Assembly: GCF_947172395.1 (NCBI RefSeq) | Contig: NC_069085.1 | Coordinates: forward strand, 5,302,112-5,366,111 | Reading direction: 5' to 3' | DNA: 64,000 nucleotides | DNA from: Bicyclus anynana | Lineage: Eukaryota > Arthropoda > Insecta > Lepidoptera > Nymphalidae | Shown here: positions 44,151 through 54,148 of the stretch, in pieces | Layout: each line of letters begins with the position of its first letter | Numbering within the stretch: the stretch's first letter is position 1 | Made by a program: the position numbers and the translations under genes | Notes under the pieces: model-generated | Databases searched by the model: none | Seen by the model: only the letters and a program-made list of their open reading frames with translations | What the model was told of the DNA's origin: nothing

Positions 44151-47100
44151 TCAGGGTAAGGAACTCGGATGTATAGTTCTCTGGTGTGCTTTCCAGTGAC
44201 TAATGTACCCTATTTTGGCCTTAAAAGTGCGACTACATAGAGCACAGGTTAGCACACCATCACAGTAATTGTATGGAATTGCGACAGGTGGACGAAGCTT
44301 AAGATCATCTCGCTGCCGATCTAAGTCGAGTCGACGTTGTTGTTCAAACTCCTTTGTCTTGTCTTTCACCGTTTGTCTCCACTTTGCACGATTTGTAGTC
44401 ATGTCCTCCCAACGCGAGGGATTTATATTACAACGTTTTAAGTGTCTTTTCAGAACATCTTTGTACCGAAGGTACTGGCCGCCAGACTTGCGCTTGCCAT
44501 TCTGGAGTTCTGAAAAGAAGATGCGTTTAGCTACCCGCTCATCCGGCATTCGCAGGACATGCCCACACCAACGTAGTTGTCGCTTAATAAGGTAAGCCTC
44601 AATTCCATCCACACCGGCCCTTCGTAGCACTTCAGTATTGCGCACTTGATCGAGCCATCGGATCCTCATTATGCTCCTGAGACACCGAAGGTGGAAACGG
44701 TCGAGTGTGCGTATGTGATGACGATATAAGCACCACGTCTCAGCCGAATATAAAAGGTTAGGCAATACAACAGCCATATATACTGACACTTTCGTAGACA
44801 GTTTCAGGTCGTGTGAGCTGAAGACCTTGGCGTTCAGCTTACCGAATGCTGCTGCCGCCGCGCTAATTCTGCTATTGATTTCAATATCGAGATCACACTT
44901 TGTTGTTACGGTGCTCCCAAGGTATCGAAACTTATCAACTTGATTGAGAATCTTGTTGTCAAGTTGTATGGACAGGTCTTCGTGGCCCACACCATACATT
45001 ACCTCTGTCTTTGTTGTGCTAACTTTAAGGCCATACTTACAGCAATAAGTATCCAAGACGGATACAAGCTGTTGTAGGCCATCTAAAGAATCTGCCACGA
45101 AGCAGAGGTCATCTGCATACATAATGTCAGTAATCATGGCGTAAGATACTTTAGTTTTTGCTTTAAGCCTAGCTGGATTAAAGAGTGCACTATCTGTCCG
45201 AAAGCGAATCCTGACACCTTCATTCACAATTTGCAAAACTTCGCGTACTACGGCTGCGAAATACAAAGCGAACATGGTGGGTGCCAGAACACACCCTTGC
45301 TTGACCCCGCACGTAACATGAAAAAAGTCCGACTGCTCGCCATCAACTGCTACACAACACGTCATATTGTCATGGAGGAGGCGCAAAAGTTTCACGAACT
45401 TCTCTGTGCAGCCCAGTTTTTCTAACAGCATCCACAACGCAGTTCTTGGTACACTATCGAAAGCCTTCTCAAGGTCTACGAAACACAAGTAGATGGATTG
45501 CCCTTGTTCTCTGCTTTTTTCTTGCAGTTGACGGACACAGAAAATAGCTTCACATGTACCACGTTCAGGCCGGAAGCCAAACTGAGTTTCTGGTAGCAAG
45601 CTTTCTGACAATGGCTTTAGGCGGTTCAAAAGCAACCTGGCAAAGATTTTACCAGGAGAAGATAAGAGAGATATACCCCGATAGGAATTGCATTCAGAGC
45701 GGTTACCTTTGTTTTTGTAGAGAGGAATAATCTGTGATGTCTTGAATGTATCTGGAACACGTTCCTCGTCCCACATACGCCCAAAAAGATTCCAGATGAC
45801 TTTGTGAATCTCCTCGCCACAGTATTTTAGAAGCTCCCCTGATAAAAGGTCCGTACCCACCGCTCGACCGTTCCTTTGTTGATTAATGGCAATGACGACC
45901 TCAGACAATGACAGCGGCTCGTCCAAATTTGTAAATACGGGAAGCTGTGGCAACATTGCAATATGCTGAAGATCCACTCCTCGATCAACATTGAGCAGCG
46001 TTTTAAAATGACTTGCCCATCTGTTCAGTACCTCTTCCTTGGTCTTTAGTAGGTGGTCACCGTTGACAGTCCTCAACGGTACTCTGATGCGAGGGGTGGT
46101 ACCAATCAGCCTACGAACATTGTAGTAAAACTCTCCGAACTGATTTGTATCAGAAAGCCACTGTATGTGACGTGCTCTGTCCTGCCACCATCTGTTCTTC
46201 GTTTCACGACAGAGCTTGCGCAGCTCCACACCACTCATCTTGATGTTAGCAGGTAACTCCCCTTGCCGCTTGCCTGTATGTTGTTGTAGAAGAGATCGGT
46301 GCCTACTAATAGCAGCCTTTAGGCATTCATCATTTACGTCAAACCAGTCTATGTTCTTAGCCGCTTTACGCCCTATTATGGATTCAGCTGTGTCCAGAAG
46401 GTGAGAGGAGAAGATCGTCCAATCAATACCTACAGTATCTGATCCGAGTATTGGAAACGTTTGTTCCAGGGATTGCCGATACTCCTCTCTCACTCCTGGG
46501 TTTCTAAGCTTTTCTAAATCCAAACGTAAGGACTTAGCGTTGCAAGATCTTCGAGGAGCACGTAAACAGAGCTTCAATTTAGTAATAACCAGGCGGTGGT
46601 CAGTCCAGCAGTGCGCACTACGCATTACGCGCGTGATTTGCACTTGGGATAGATCGCGATGTCTTACTATTGCATAGTCAATTAGATGCCAGTGCTTGGA
46701 TCTTGGGTGCATCCAAGTTGTTTTATACTTGGCAGCTAACCGAAACATGGTATTAGTAATTGCTAGGTCGAATTCAGCACAGAAACTTAGTAACAGTTGG
46801 CCGTTACTATTTATGTTACCAACACCATGTCTTCCTAGCACTTTCGGCCACACTGTATAATCTTTCCCCACTCTGGCGTTGAAGTCCCCTAGAATTATCA
46901 TTTGCTCTCTAGAGCGGATACTTTGGACATAGCGAGTTAAGTCCTCATAGAATTTTTCCCTAATCTCAATAGGTTTGTCAAGCGTAGGTGCATATACACT
47001 GATGATATTCAGAAAGTTGTCATTTTCTAAGTGAAGGCGCAGAGTGCTCATGCGATCAGATATATGTATGGGGTACTCCCAGAGGCGCTTTACTAAGTTA

Positions 47101-47417
47101 TTCCTAATAGCAAACCCTACGCCTGACCTTCTTGTTTCAGTCTCCGGAGTGCCTTTCCAAAAGAAAGTATAACCACCACCATGCTCCGTTAACTCTCCTT
47201 CATCAGGAAGATGCGTTTCACTGATAGCAGCCACATCTATGTCAAAGCGGCGGAGCTCTCGAGCTACGATAGCCGTCTTTCTTTCAGGACAGGCATTATT
47301 ATCGTGATCAAGAAGCGTACGGACATTCCATGCGCCTAAGGTTATGCTAGAAGTTATAGATCTATTGTTACGTTTGTAGCGTCGACCACGATATTTCAGA
47401 TGTAGAGGCAGCCGTGG
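44151..47417 (-). CDS. LINE polyprotein: APE endonuclease, reverse transcriptase, C2H2 finger
   Basis: The frame is open from 47417 to the stop near 44151, about 1088 codons. It drives target-primed reverse transcription. After TLGAWNVRTL comes the endonuclease: ISETHLPDEGEL, SGVGFAIRN, ISVYAPTLDKP, MIILGDFNARVG and TDHRLVITKL. The reverse transcriptase follows: SYRGISLLSSPGKIFARLLL, QFGFRPERGTCEAIF, CFVDLEKAFDSVPR (catalytic Asp), VKQGCVLAPTMFALYF and MYADDLCFVAD (YADD). Then come GLKVSTTKTEVM, RWCGHVLRMPDERVAKRIF and, within the last 30 residues, CALCSRTFKAKIGYISHWKAH, a C2H2 zinc finger. No in-frame ATG precedes the endonuclease; the first GTG is at 47234. Translation may start at a non-AUG codon, or the ATG may have been lost. 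No frameshift or stop breaks the domains. Confidence 0.93.
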   Translation of the reverse strand, partial: PRLPLHLKYRGRRYKRNNRSITSSITLGAWNVRTLLDHDNNACPERKTAIVARELRRFDIDVAAISETHLPDEGELTEHGGGYTFFWKGTPETETRRSGVGFAIRNNLVKRLWEYPIHISDRMSTLRLHLENDNFLNIISVYAPTLDKPIEIREKFYEDLTRYVQSIRSREQMIILGDFNARVGKDYTVWPKVLGRHGVGNINSNGQLLLSFCAEFDLAITNTMFRLAAKYKTTWMHPRSKHWHLIDYAIVRHRDLSQVQITRVMRSAHCWTDHRLVITKLKLCLRAPRRSCNAKSLRLDLEKLRNPGVREEYRQSLEQTFPILGSDTVGIDWTIFSSHLLDTAESIIGRKAAKNIDWFDVNDECLKAAISRHRSLLQQHTGKRQGELPANIKMSGVELRKLCRETKNRWWQDRARHIQWLSDTNQFGEFYYNVRRLIGTTPRIRVPLRTVNGDHLLKTKEEVLNRWASHFKTLLNVDRGVDLQHIAMLPQLPVFTNLDEPLSLSEVVIAINQQRNGRAVGTDLLSGELLKYCGEEIHKVIWNLFGRMWDEERVPDTFKTSQIIPLYKNKGNRSECNSYRGISLLSSPGKIFARLLLNRLKPLSESLLPETQFGFRPERGTCEAIFCVRQLQEKSREQGQSIYLCFVDLEKAFDSVPRTALWMLLEKLGCTEKFVKLLRLLHDNMTCCVAVDGEQSDFFHVTCGVKQGCVLAPTMFALYFAAVVREVLQIVNEGVRIRFRTDSALFNPARLKAKTKVSYAMITDIMYADDLCFVADSLDGLQQLVSVLDTYCCKYGLKVSTTKTEVMYGVGHEDLSIQLDNKILNQVDKFRYLGSTVTTKCDLDIEINSRISAAAAAFGKLNAKVFSSHDLKLSTKVSVYMAVVLPNLLYSAETWCLYRHHIRTLDRFHLRCLRSIMRIRWLDQVRNTEVLRRAGVDGIEAYLIKRQLRWCGHVLRMPDERVAKRIFFSELQNGKRKSGGQYLRYKDVLKRHLKRCNINPSRWEDMTTNRAKWRQTVKDKTKEFEQQRRLDLDRQRDDLKLRPPVAIPYNYCDGVLTCALCSRTFKAKIGYISHWKAHQRTIHPSSLP

Positions 47418-48215
47418 TTACTACCTTCCCTATATAGTGGAGTGAGCATTTGTTTGGAGCACCTTTTCTAGCTCCCTCCCTGGCGGCGCAGGGAAAGCAG
47501 TGCCTCCCTAAATAGGGCTGCTTTGTCACCCCGGGTGTTGCCGAGTTCACACTGTCACCCCAAGCGCAGTGCAAAAGCGACCACGGTGCATCACACACCC
47601 CCGGAGCCGCCTGTGTGTAGGCATCAGACAAAATCCAGTAAACATCATACCGAACTTCTCTACTTCAACCCATCGCCACAGGACTTAATTTAATCGGAGT
47701 CCAAATTTCGGAAGCAGTCAGGTGCGCAGGATATATTAGGGTGCAGCAGTGTTTGCGCAGGACACAGATGCACACACTCGTCTTCACTTCTCTGGGTCCA
47801 GTGGAACGGAAATCCGCTACGATTGGAGAGAAGATCAGATGTCGTGTCTGGCCGACGGTTTCTATCGCCCTCTACCGCCGCCCTAGGCCATCCACCTTGC
47901 CTTGCTGCCTCGCCGAGTCCGCCAATTCCGTTGCATGTCTGCGTTGGGTTGCCTTTCTCGCCAGGGCAGACTTTATGCACTTTTGCGGGAGGGATCCGCT
48001 GAAAGCCTTTCACTGAAGTGTCAGGCCCCCTCTTCCAGGTTTAGCCCGCGAATCAGCGCGGTTTACCGGGGTGTGGCCGCCGCGTGCAATACGGCTGCTT
48101 GGAGCCACTGGAGAGAGTTTGTGGGGTATCAACGCATTTAACTTGACCATATCGTTTAATACTTGTAGATATAAACCGACTGACAATACAGGCGCTAATA
48201 CTCCACTACACCCCA
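47418..48215 (-). other. GC-rich 5' region of the LINE
   Basis: About 800 bp, much richer in GC than the flanks, with short open frames on the minus strand (48013-47690 and 47631-47368) that have no known domain. It probably serves as promoter and 5' UTR, perhaps with a degraded first ORF. Confidence 0.6.
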
Positions 48216-48216
48216 A

Positions 48217-48255
48217 CTGATATTACTATACATGCATTATGTATAGTAATATCAG
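48217..48255. repeat. Perfect 17-bp-arm palindrome at the LINE insertion point
   Basis: CTGATATTACTATACAT and ATGTATAGTAATATCAG flank a 5-base loop. The first 11 bases are also the target duplication of the LINE, so the element integrated in one arm. Confidence 0.85.
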
Positions 48256-49149
48256 GTATACAAGTAGGTAGGTATAGAAAAGACAAAAACAATGTTGTGA
48301 AATCAAAGAAGGTTCTTAATTCTCAAAATCATCTATATGTTTATGGCAGATCTATAAAATTATGATAGGATCAGGTTTAGATCACGATGTTGGCCCTCAT
48401 TTTTTAAATAAATAGACTTATTTTTTTAAGCAATGAAGTGCAACATCGTGACTAAATTCTGAGACTATTTTAAAATTGCATGAAGGCTATTGTACTTTTA
48501 ACATACTGCTAATGCTAGTAGCTATATCGAGTTCCGAGTGTATCGGTAATGGTCGCGCGACTAACCAATGCAATGAAATTCCCTGGACTTGGGGGCCGAA
48601 GATGATGGTACCCGAAGGCATAAGCATAATATATAGGCAGAACGAAGAGCTTCTCTGCTTTGAGATGACAAGAGGGTTAACGGGTTCTTTGACGTCCTGG
48701 CTTAGAATACCACTAAGTTAAACTTTTTACTAAAGAATGTCGGAATAAAGAATTGTTCAATATTCCATAGTCTGACTCAGGACGCTTATCCATAGATTAT
48801 ATTATAGTGTAGGGTAGCTTATAGCTAATATATCGCTAAATATCGCTAATCACCGAAAGCTTTTAATGTAATGAAATCAGACAACATCAGCAGATATCGA
48901 AATTAGAGTGTATTGGTAGGCTTGGCAAGTGTAATTAATGTGTTATCGGCATATGCCCATTTACTGTGTTTGTTCTACTTACTACACATTAATCAAATGA
49001 TTTTAACTATGTATTAAATTATAATTTACGATGTGTTAGGGAGATATATTTTGTATATTATTATGTCATGCATTCAATTTAAATTTTATATACTTTATGA
49101 TATCAGTAAAGTTTTGGTGATATTTCTCAATAATTTAATTGGAAATCAT
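48256..49149 (+). other. Stretch with an unrecognised 69-codon frame (48515-48721)
   Basis: On +, an ATG at about 48512 opens MLVAISSSECIGNGRATNQC and runs, with IPWTWGPKMMVPEG, to a TAA at 48719. The in-frame region just upstream is hydrophobic (NILLMLVAIS), which recalls a signal peptide. No family is recognised, so it may be chance. The rest is AT-rich. Confidence 0.25.
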
Positions 49150-49500
49150 ATTCTTAGAAAAATGTTGAATTTGCAAGTGGAAGAACATAAGAGAGGAAGG
49201 CCAAAGAAGAGATGCTTGCAGTGGCTGAAAGAGGACATATTGTGTGCAAAGAGAGTGGATGATGAGTTGACAAGTTTTTTTTTATTTATAAGGAATAAGC
49301 TCGCGCTTGACCACGATTTCACCTGATGGTAAGTGTAGATATGGCCTAAGGTGATACGCGCTTGCCTAGAAGATGCCTATTCACTCTCATCTTAAAGATG
49401 CCCAAATTGTACGAATTAGGAAATACTGTCTTTGGGAGAGAGTTACATACCCTAGCCATAAGTGGGATAAGGGAAATGAGATGATGATGATGAATTTAAA
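49150..49500 (+). mobile_element. LINE C-terminal fragment with nested repeat
   Basis: 49165-49275 encodes EEHKRGRPKKRCLQWLKEDI, the pattern at the end of many LINE reverse transcriptase proteins. It is broken by a T-rich-headed repeat (about 49276-49465, reverse orientation, CACCTGATGGTAAGTG) and resumes as GTGGGATAAGGG...GATGATGATGAA, its 3' tail. Confidence 0.6.
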
Positions 49501-50231
49501 AAGCTGTCCTTACATGACACTTTTGAACGGTTTATTCCAACAATAATGGCGAACAATTAATATTGTGTTTATTATGTAAAATTCTGAGCGAACCAAACTC
49601 TTCATTCGTAACATGTTACGGGATGATAAACGTGTATTTACACTCCCTTATAACAACTAAGTCACCATAGACTACACAGTCTGTGTGCCCTGAGGCATAA
49701 CTCGTCAGAAAACGCTCGTTATGAAGCTGTCTGGACGACGTTTATCTACCTTGAATATACAAAACCTTTGCGATACCCCGAGCGTAATAGTAAACTTTTC
49801 ATGCCACCAAAATAAGCGGCAGACACTGCCGTACAGTTTTTGCGTTGTTTTGCAGTAATGTGTCCGAGTTAAAATGAACCCTTTTTGTATGAGGTACAAA
49901 GGTCTTTTTTAATGCGAGACCTTCATTAAGCCTTTTAAGAGGAATATCGTGTCTGTTTCCGGAGTTAAACTTTATGGTAAGTTGTTAGTAAAGAAAACTT
50001 CTTTTACTAACTTGTTACATTGTGTGGTTCTGAAATTTAACATCATGTTAAAACTAAAATAAAATCTTGCTTTTTAATTACCTACTTATTTATATCCATT
50101 AAAGGACATGTCCCAATTTTGTATGGAGGCTGGGCCTTTAGTCAACTAAGCAGAACAAATTATTTTTAACATAAAATACAGGGCTTAAAAAACCCAAAAC
50201 AAAAAATTTTGGAACCCGCGTTTTTTGCTCA
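49501..50231. other. Intergenic stretch
   Basis: 50100-50200 (GGACATGTCCCAATTTTGTA, GGGCCTTTAGT) is related to 14045-14155, a dispersed repeat. No gene. Confidence 0.5.
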
Positions 50232-50450
50232 ATCTGCGGATTGGCAGAGTTCACGCACGCAGAGAATTAAGAAAATTCTCTCTTATGCAGGTTTCCTCAT
50301 GATGTTTACCTTCACCGTTTGAGACACGTGATATTTAATTTCTTAAAAAATGCACACAACTGAAAAGTTGGAGGTGTATCCCCCGGACTGGATTCGAACT
50401 CACACTCTCCGAAACCGAAGGCAGAGGTCATATCCACTGGGCTATCACGA
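50232..50450 (-). mobile_element. SINE-A copy A8 (3'-truncated)
   Basis: Reverse copy with GTGATAGCCCAGTGGATATG, GAGTTCGAATCCAG and the body to CTGCCAATCCGCAG. It stops before the 3' GATGAT end. Confidence 0.9.
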
Positions 50451-52160
50451 AAGGTATAATATGGGATTGAAAGGTATAATATTATAAGCTAACCTAAAAG
50501 GGTTATTCGTATAATTAGACACAAAGCATAGGGAAGTATTTGCCAGCGCTTTGTTCGTTATAGAACAAAGCCGTGTCAAATACTTCCTACATTCCTTAGG
50601 GAAGATGTATTTAAACTTGTCTTTGTGAATAACTGCTAAAGAAAGAACAATAGTACTAATTGCAGGACTAAACGCTCGTTATGCGACAGCTTGTGTAACT
50701 TGAGGCGTAAGTATGACGTCAGAAATTTTTTTTGCCACGTTCTCGAACTTCCCCTTAGAGAGCGAAAATAAAACTAAAGAAGATGGGAAATAAAGTATTT
50801 TTGATATTTTATATTCTTTGATCCTTGGTCATCATATTCCATTTAAATTTTTCAAAATGTAATGTAAGTAGGGCAGATAGAGCTTAACGCTAGACTATCG
50901 AAATGAAAACAGGAGCTTAAGGCCCATATAGAAAATAGAAAATACGAATATCCAAAACAGAATTGGAGAGAGCTAGTCGTTTTATGCCGAGCTTACTAAC
51001 GTAGCGAAGTCTCGTTATATTGCCAAAGGTATTTAAAAATTCGACGTAACGTAGCAGCAAAAAGAAAAAGTTGATTGCAAAACTCAATACACTTATTTAA
51101 CGAGTTGACTCGAACCAAAATAGTGACGTTCTTTGTGAACACCAGCTCTTACAAGATTGAAGAGCTGTTAGAAGTTTATAATGTTCATAGTTCAAGTAAT
51201 ACTTTTATCCCAGTAAAGTGCACTGTATCCAAATTTTTTTTTCATTATTTGTTAGGGAGAGGTTCCATTTTATAGGGTAAATTTTTATCTCTCATTTATT
51301 TATTTACCTTTTTTTTAATTTTTAAAAATATAAATATAAAAATATAATACATGTAATACAAAAGACTATTAAAACCAAAAAATATTTAGACATAAAATAA
51401 GTTTAAAAATAAATTTACTAACATTTTATTATTTAAATGGACTCTTGACGCAATTAGAATGTCTAAAATCTATATAAATGATATGTCTGTGTATCTGCTT
51501 CCTATACAAGTAACTAATTAACAATCACGCAGCAACTCGGACCTCATCAATCAATCAAATCAATATGGACACAATTTAAAAAGATTATTAAAATTATTTT
51601 AGCTATATTAGTTAAGATGGAAAAATGGAATGGAAAAAAAAAATTAAGATGGAATAATTTTTTTTAAAGTTTATAAATTATAAATTTTAAAGTTTATAAT
51701 TTATAAACTTTAAAAAAAATTATCAAATTTTATAAGAACAATTCAAAACATTCAAGTAAACTGCTTGGTGGAAACGAAAATTTTATTCATAAGTATTTGC
51801 CAAGATTAAATATCTATGAACATTTTAGACAATAGCTGTAATTCACAAAAATGTTTCATAAGAATACTTACATTGAATGAAACATCACGATAATTGGGTG
51901 ATTTCTGTAATAGTCCACAATTATATCGAGAATAATAGCATTGTTGGGCATAACGAGAACATTTAAGAAAGCAATTCGCCATTGTTCACAAAAATGGGGC
52001 AGCTGCTAGAGCGTAGGGTCAAGACAAGCACTTTTATACAATGTTTAATTTGCAGTAATTTGATTTTATATAAAATAGTAGGGCCTACTCGGTAATTAGT
52101 ATTGTTATAGTACGAGAACCGGCATGAGGAAAATATACCCTCATTTGTTATTTATTTGGG
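50451..52160. other. AT-rich stretch
   Basis: A local inverted pair, CTTTGTTC/GAACAAAG with TATTTG(A/C)...AATACTTCC, lies near 50530-50590. The long AT palindrome is listed separately. No gene is seen. Confidence 0.5.
51656..51721. repeat. 66-bp AT-rich palindrome
   Basis: AATTTTTTTTAAAGTTTATA at the left is mirrored at the right with 29 perfectly paired bases per arm and almost no loop. Confidence 0.85.
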
Positions 52161-52161
52161 A

Positions 52162-52428
52162 TCATACTAATATTATAAAGGTGAAAGTTTGTATGCAAGT
52201 GTAGTGTATCTGTAAGGGTGTATGTTTGTTCCTCCTTTACGCTGCGGCTACTGAAGCGATATGGCCGAAATTTTAAATGGAAATAGATTTTTTAATTTTA
52301 AATGGAAATAGATTTTCTAATTACTTTAGATTAACACATTGTACTTTACTTTTTAAGCCGGAAGAATCCATCCTAGGCATTTGTGAAAAACTGAATTCGA
52401 CACGGACGAACTCTCGGGCGTCTGCTAG
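52162..52428 (+). mobile_element. Helitron-like element H7
   Basis: TCATACTAATATTATAAAGG start, GCGGCTACTGAAGCGATATG, and GGGCGTCTGCTAG end. It has an internal tandem duplication of TTTTAAATGGAAATAGATTT near 52270-52315. Confidence 0.75.
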
Positions 52429-53149
52429 TAAGAAATTAATAATGCAGGTAGGTTGCCTAGTTAAGTTGTAAAATAAATGACAGATGAGGGTATATATTCC
52501 TTATGCCGGATCTTAGATGATTAATCTTTTAGAGTTTTTAAAGTGATTGTCGTTAAGCGTGCGAGCTTTACGAATATTTTTTTAAGATAGAAGAAAGAAT
52601 AAAGAGTTAAAGGATAAGAAACTACTTGTAATAATTCAGTTTCCACGAAAGTTTGTAGTTAATTGTAGATTTATTGCTTAGACGCATAGTATTAAATTAT
52701 CTAAGTACACTTAATATGTCGACTTAATAATCCACTTAAATATTTTTCTTTTTTTTACGATTATCTCTACATGCGGTTTTATAAAGAATTTGAAAACGAA
52801 ATAAATTATTATTAAAGATACTTTAAAAATATATAACGACCCACATTTGTAATATTGAATTTGGCTCCCATTTTACATTTATGTTTGGATAGGATATTTT
52901 TACGTAAAATATTCCAATTTCATATAACCTCGGTTGACTTAATCCTTCGAAAGGCACCAAGTTATTGAATAACCCAGCTGAACTTTTGAATTACTATTCA
53001 ACTGAACTACCTAACTAAACCACTTTTGGATTTAATTTCTTTTTAAATATGGCGATATAAATACCTACCTACGTTATTATAAAAAAAAACATGACCGAAT
53101 ATAACAAGTTATGTAAAAGTTGTAAGCATTCAAAACGAAACAAAAGCCG
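52429..53149. other. AT-rich stretch, nothing recognised
   Basis: No gene or known repeat. Confidence 0.5.
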
Positions 53150-53330
53150 AATACTGCTTCAAGCTTTGTTACGTTGGATTCTTGAAAAGATCTCGCCAAA
53201 CAAATCCTTTGTAACGTAAAACGCCTCCATCCCCTAAATGAAAACTTAAATTAGGCTCAAAAGGCGCCGCCGAGAGATTTATTCTCCGATCAGGAATTCC
53301 ATAACTTCGGTAAGTTATGTTCCGAGAAAA
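53150..53330. repeat. Segment paralogous to 40340-40520
   Basis: Shared AACAAATCCTTTGT, TCCATC..CTAAATGAAAACTT and TTAAATTAG blocks. On the minus strand the piece could encode LSFHLGDGG, but the other copy does not keep the frame, so I treat it as a repeat. Confidence 0.55.
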
Positions 53331-53739
53331 CTTCTTCGGGGATAATATTTTACAGATATTGAACATAGCTTATAGAACTTTTGACTTAGTTAAAAATTAT
53401 AGCGTATATAATAAATAAATAATAATTAATAAACGGTTTATAAATCACTCACATTCATTGTAAATTTATATCGTTCGGTGTACCGCAACATATTCAAATA
53501 GGTATACCACTGATTATACTTACTGTTCATTTTAAATTTCATGTTAATTAAAAAATTTAATTAATAACAAATCATATGCAGCTGCCAAAATGTCTGTTAT
53601 TTTGTTTTTATGGTGTTAAACTATTTTAAATTTCGGACACATACGAGTACTCGTATACCTATTTTATAGTTAGAGCTGTAGTTGTGTTCTTGTGTCTGAG
53701 ATCATCCTGGGATGTAAGTTTAACGATTAGTATAGACAA

Positions 53740-54055
53740 AAGATAAGAGAGCTCAGAGTCACACAGCGTCCGATGGAACGAGCTATGTTAGAAGTATCTC
53801 TGCGTGATCGAATCAGAAGTGAGGAGATCCGCAGAAAAACCAAAATCACCGACATAGCTCAACGAGTTGCAAAGCAAAAGTCCCGAAGTGTTGGAATGGC
53901 GACCGCACTAGTAAGCGCAGTGTGGACCCCCCACCAGCTGGACTGACGACATTAAGCGAGTCGCAGAAATTCGCTGGATGCAGGTGGCTCAGTATCGTGA
54001 TGTTTGGAAGGCCCTACAATAGGCTTATGGCCTGCAGTGGACGTCCATCGGCTGA
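53740..54055 (+). mobile_element. RTE-like LINE 3' fragment
   Basis: Plus-strand copy with CACACAGCGTCCGATGGAAC, CTGCGTGATCGAATCAGAAG, GAGATCCGCAGA and GTGGACGTCCATCGGCTGAT. Frames are broken by several indels. Confidence 0.88.
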
Positions 54056-54100
54056 TATGATGATAATGATGATGATGATAATGATGATGATGATGATGAC

Positions 54101-54148
<48 letters not shown>
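54056..54148. repeat. (GAT)n tail of the LINE, expanded
   Basis: About 30 GAT units with few interruptions directly follow the LINE 3' end. The Met-rich open frame through it is an artefact. Confidence 0.95.

Larger units (their letters stand above)
44096..48215 (-). mobile_element. Near full-length non-LTR retrotransposon (RTE-like)
   Basis: The element is bounded by a 12-bp duplication, ACTGATATTACT, at 44084-44095 and 48216-48227, so its limits are well defined at about 4.12 kb. On its own strand it begins TTGGGGTGTAGTGGAG, has a GC-rich 5' region of about 800 bp, one long ORF, and a very short 3' UTR with a GCCGA-TTT-CGGC-like hairpin and a (CAT)n end. A short 3' UTR and a microsatellite tail are typical of RTE-type LINEs; the clade is inferred from layout and motifs. 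It looks young, since the ORF is intact. Confidence 0.9.

Noticed and set aside
44269..46404. Several 60-108 codon frames on + within the LINE
   Set aside because: They lie opposite the 1088-codon minus-strand ORF with its known domains, so they are shadows.
53169..53366. Minus frame with LSFHLGDGGVLRY as a conserved exon
   Set aside because: The related segment at 40340-40520 does not keep the frame, so the similarity is at DNA level as in a repeat.
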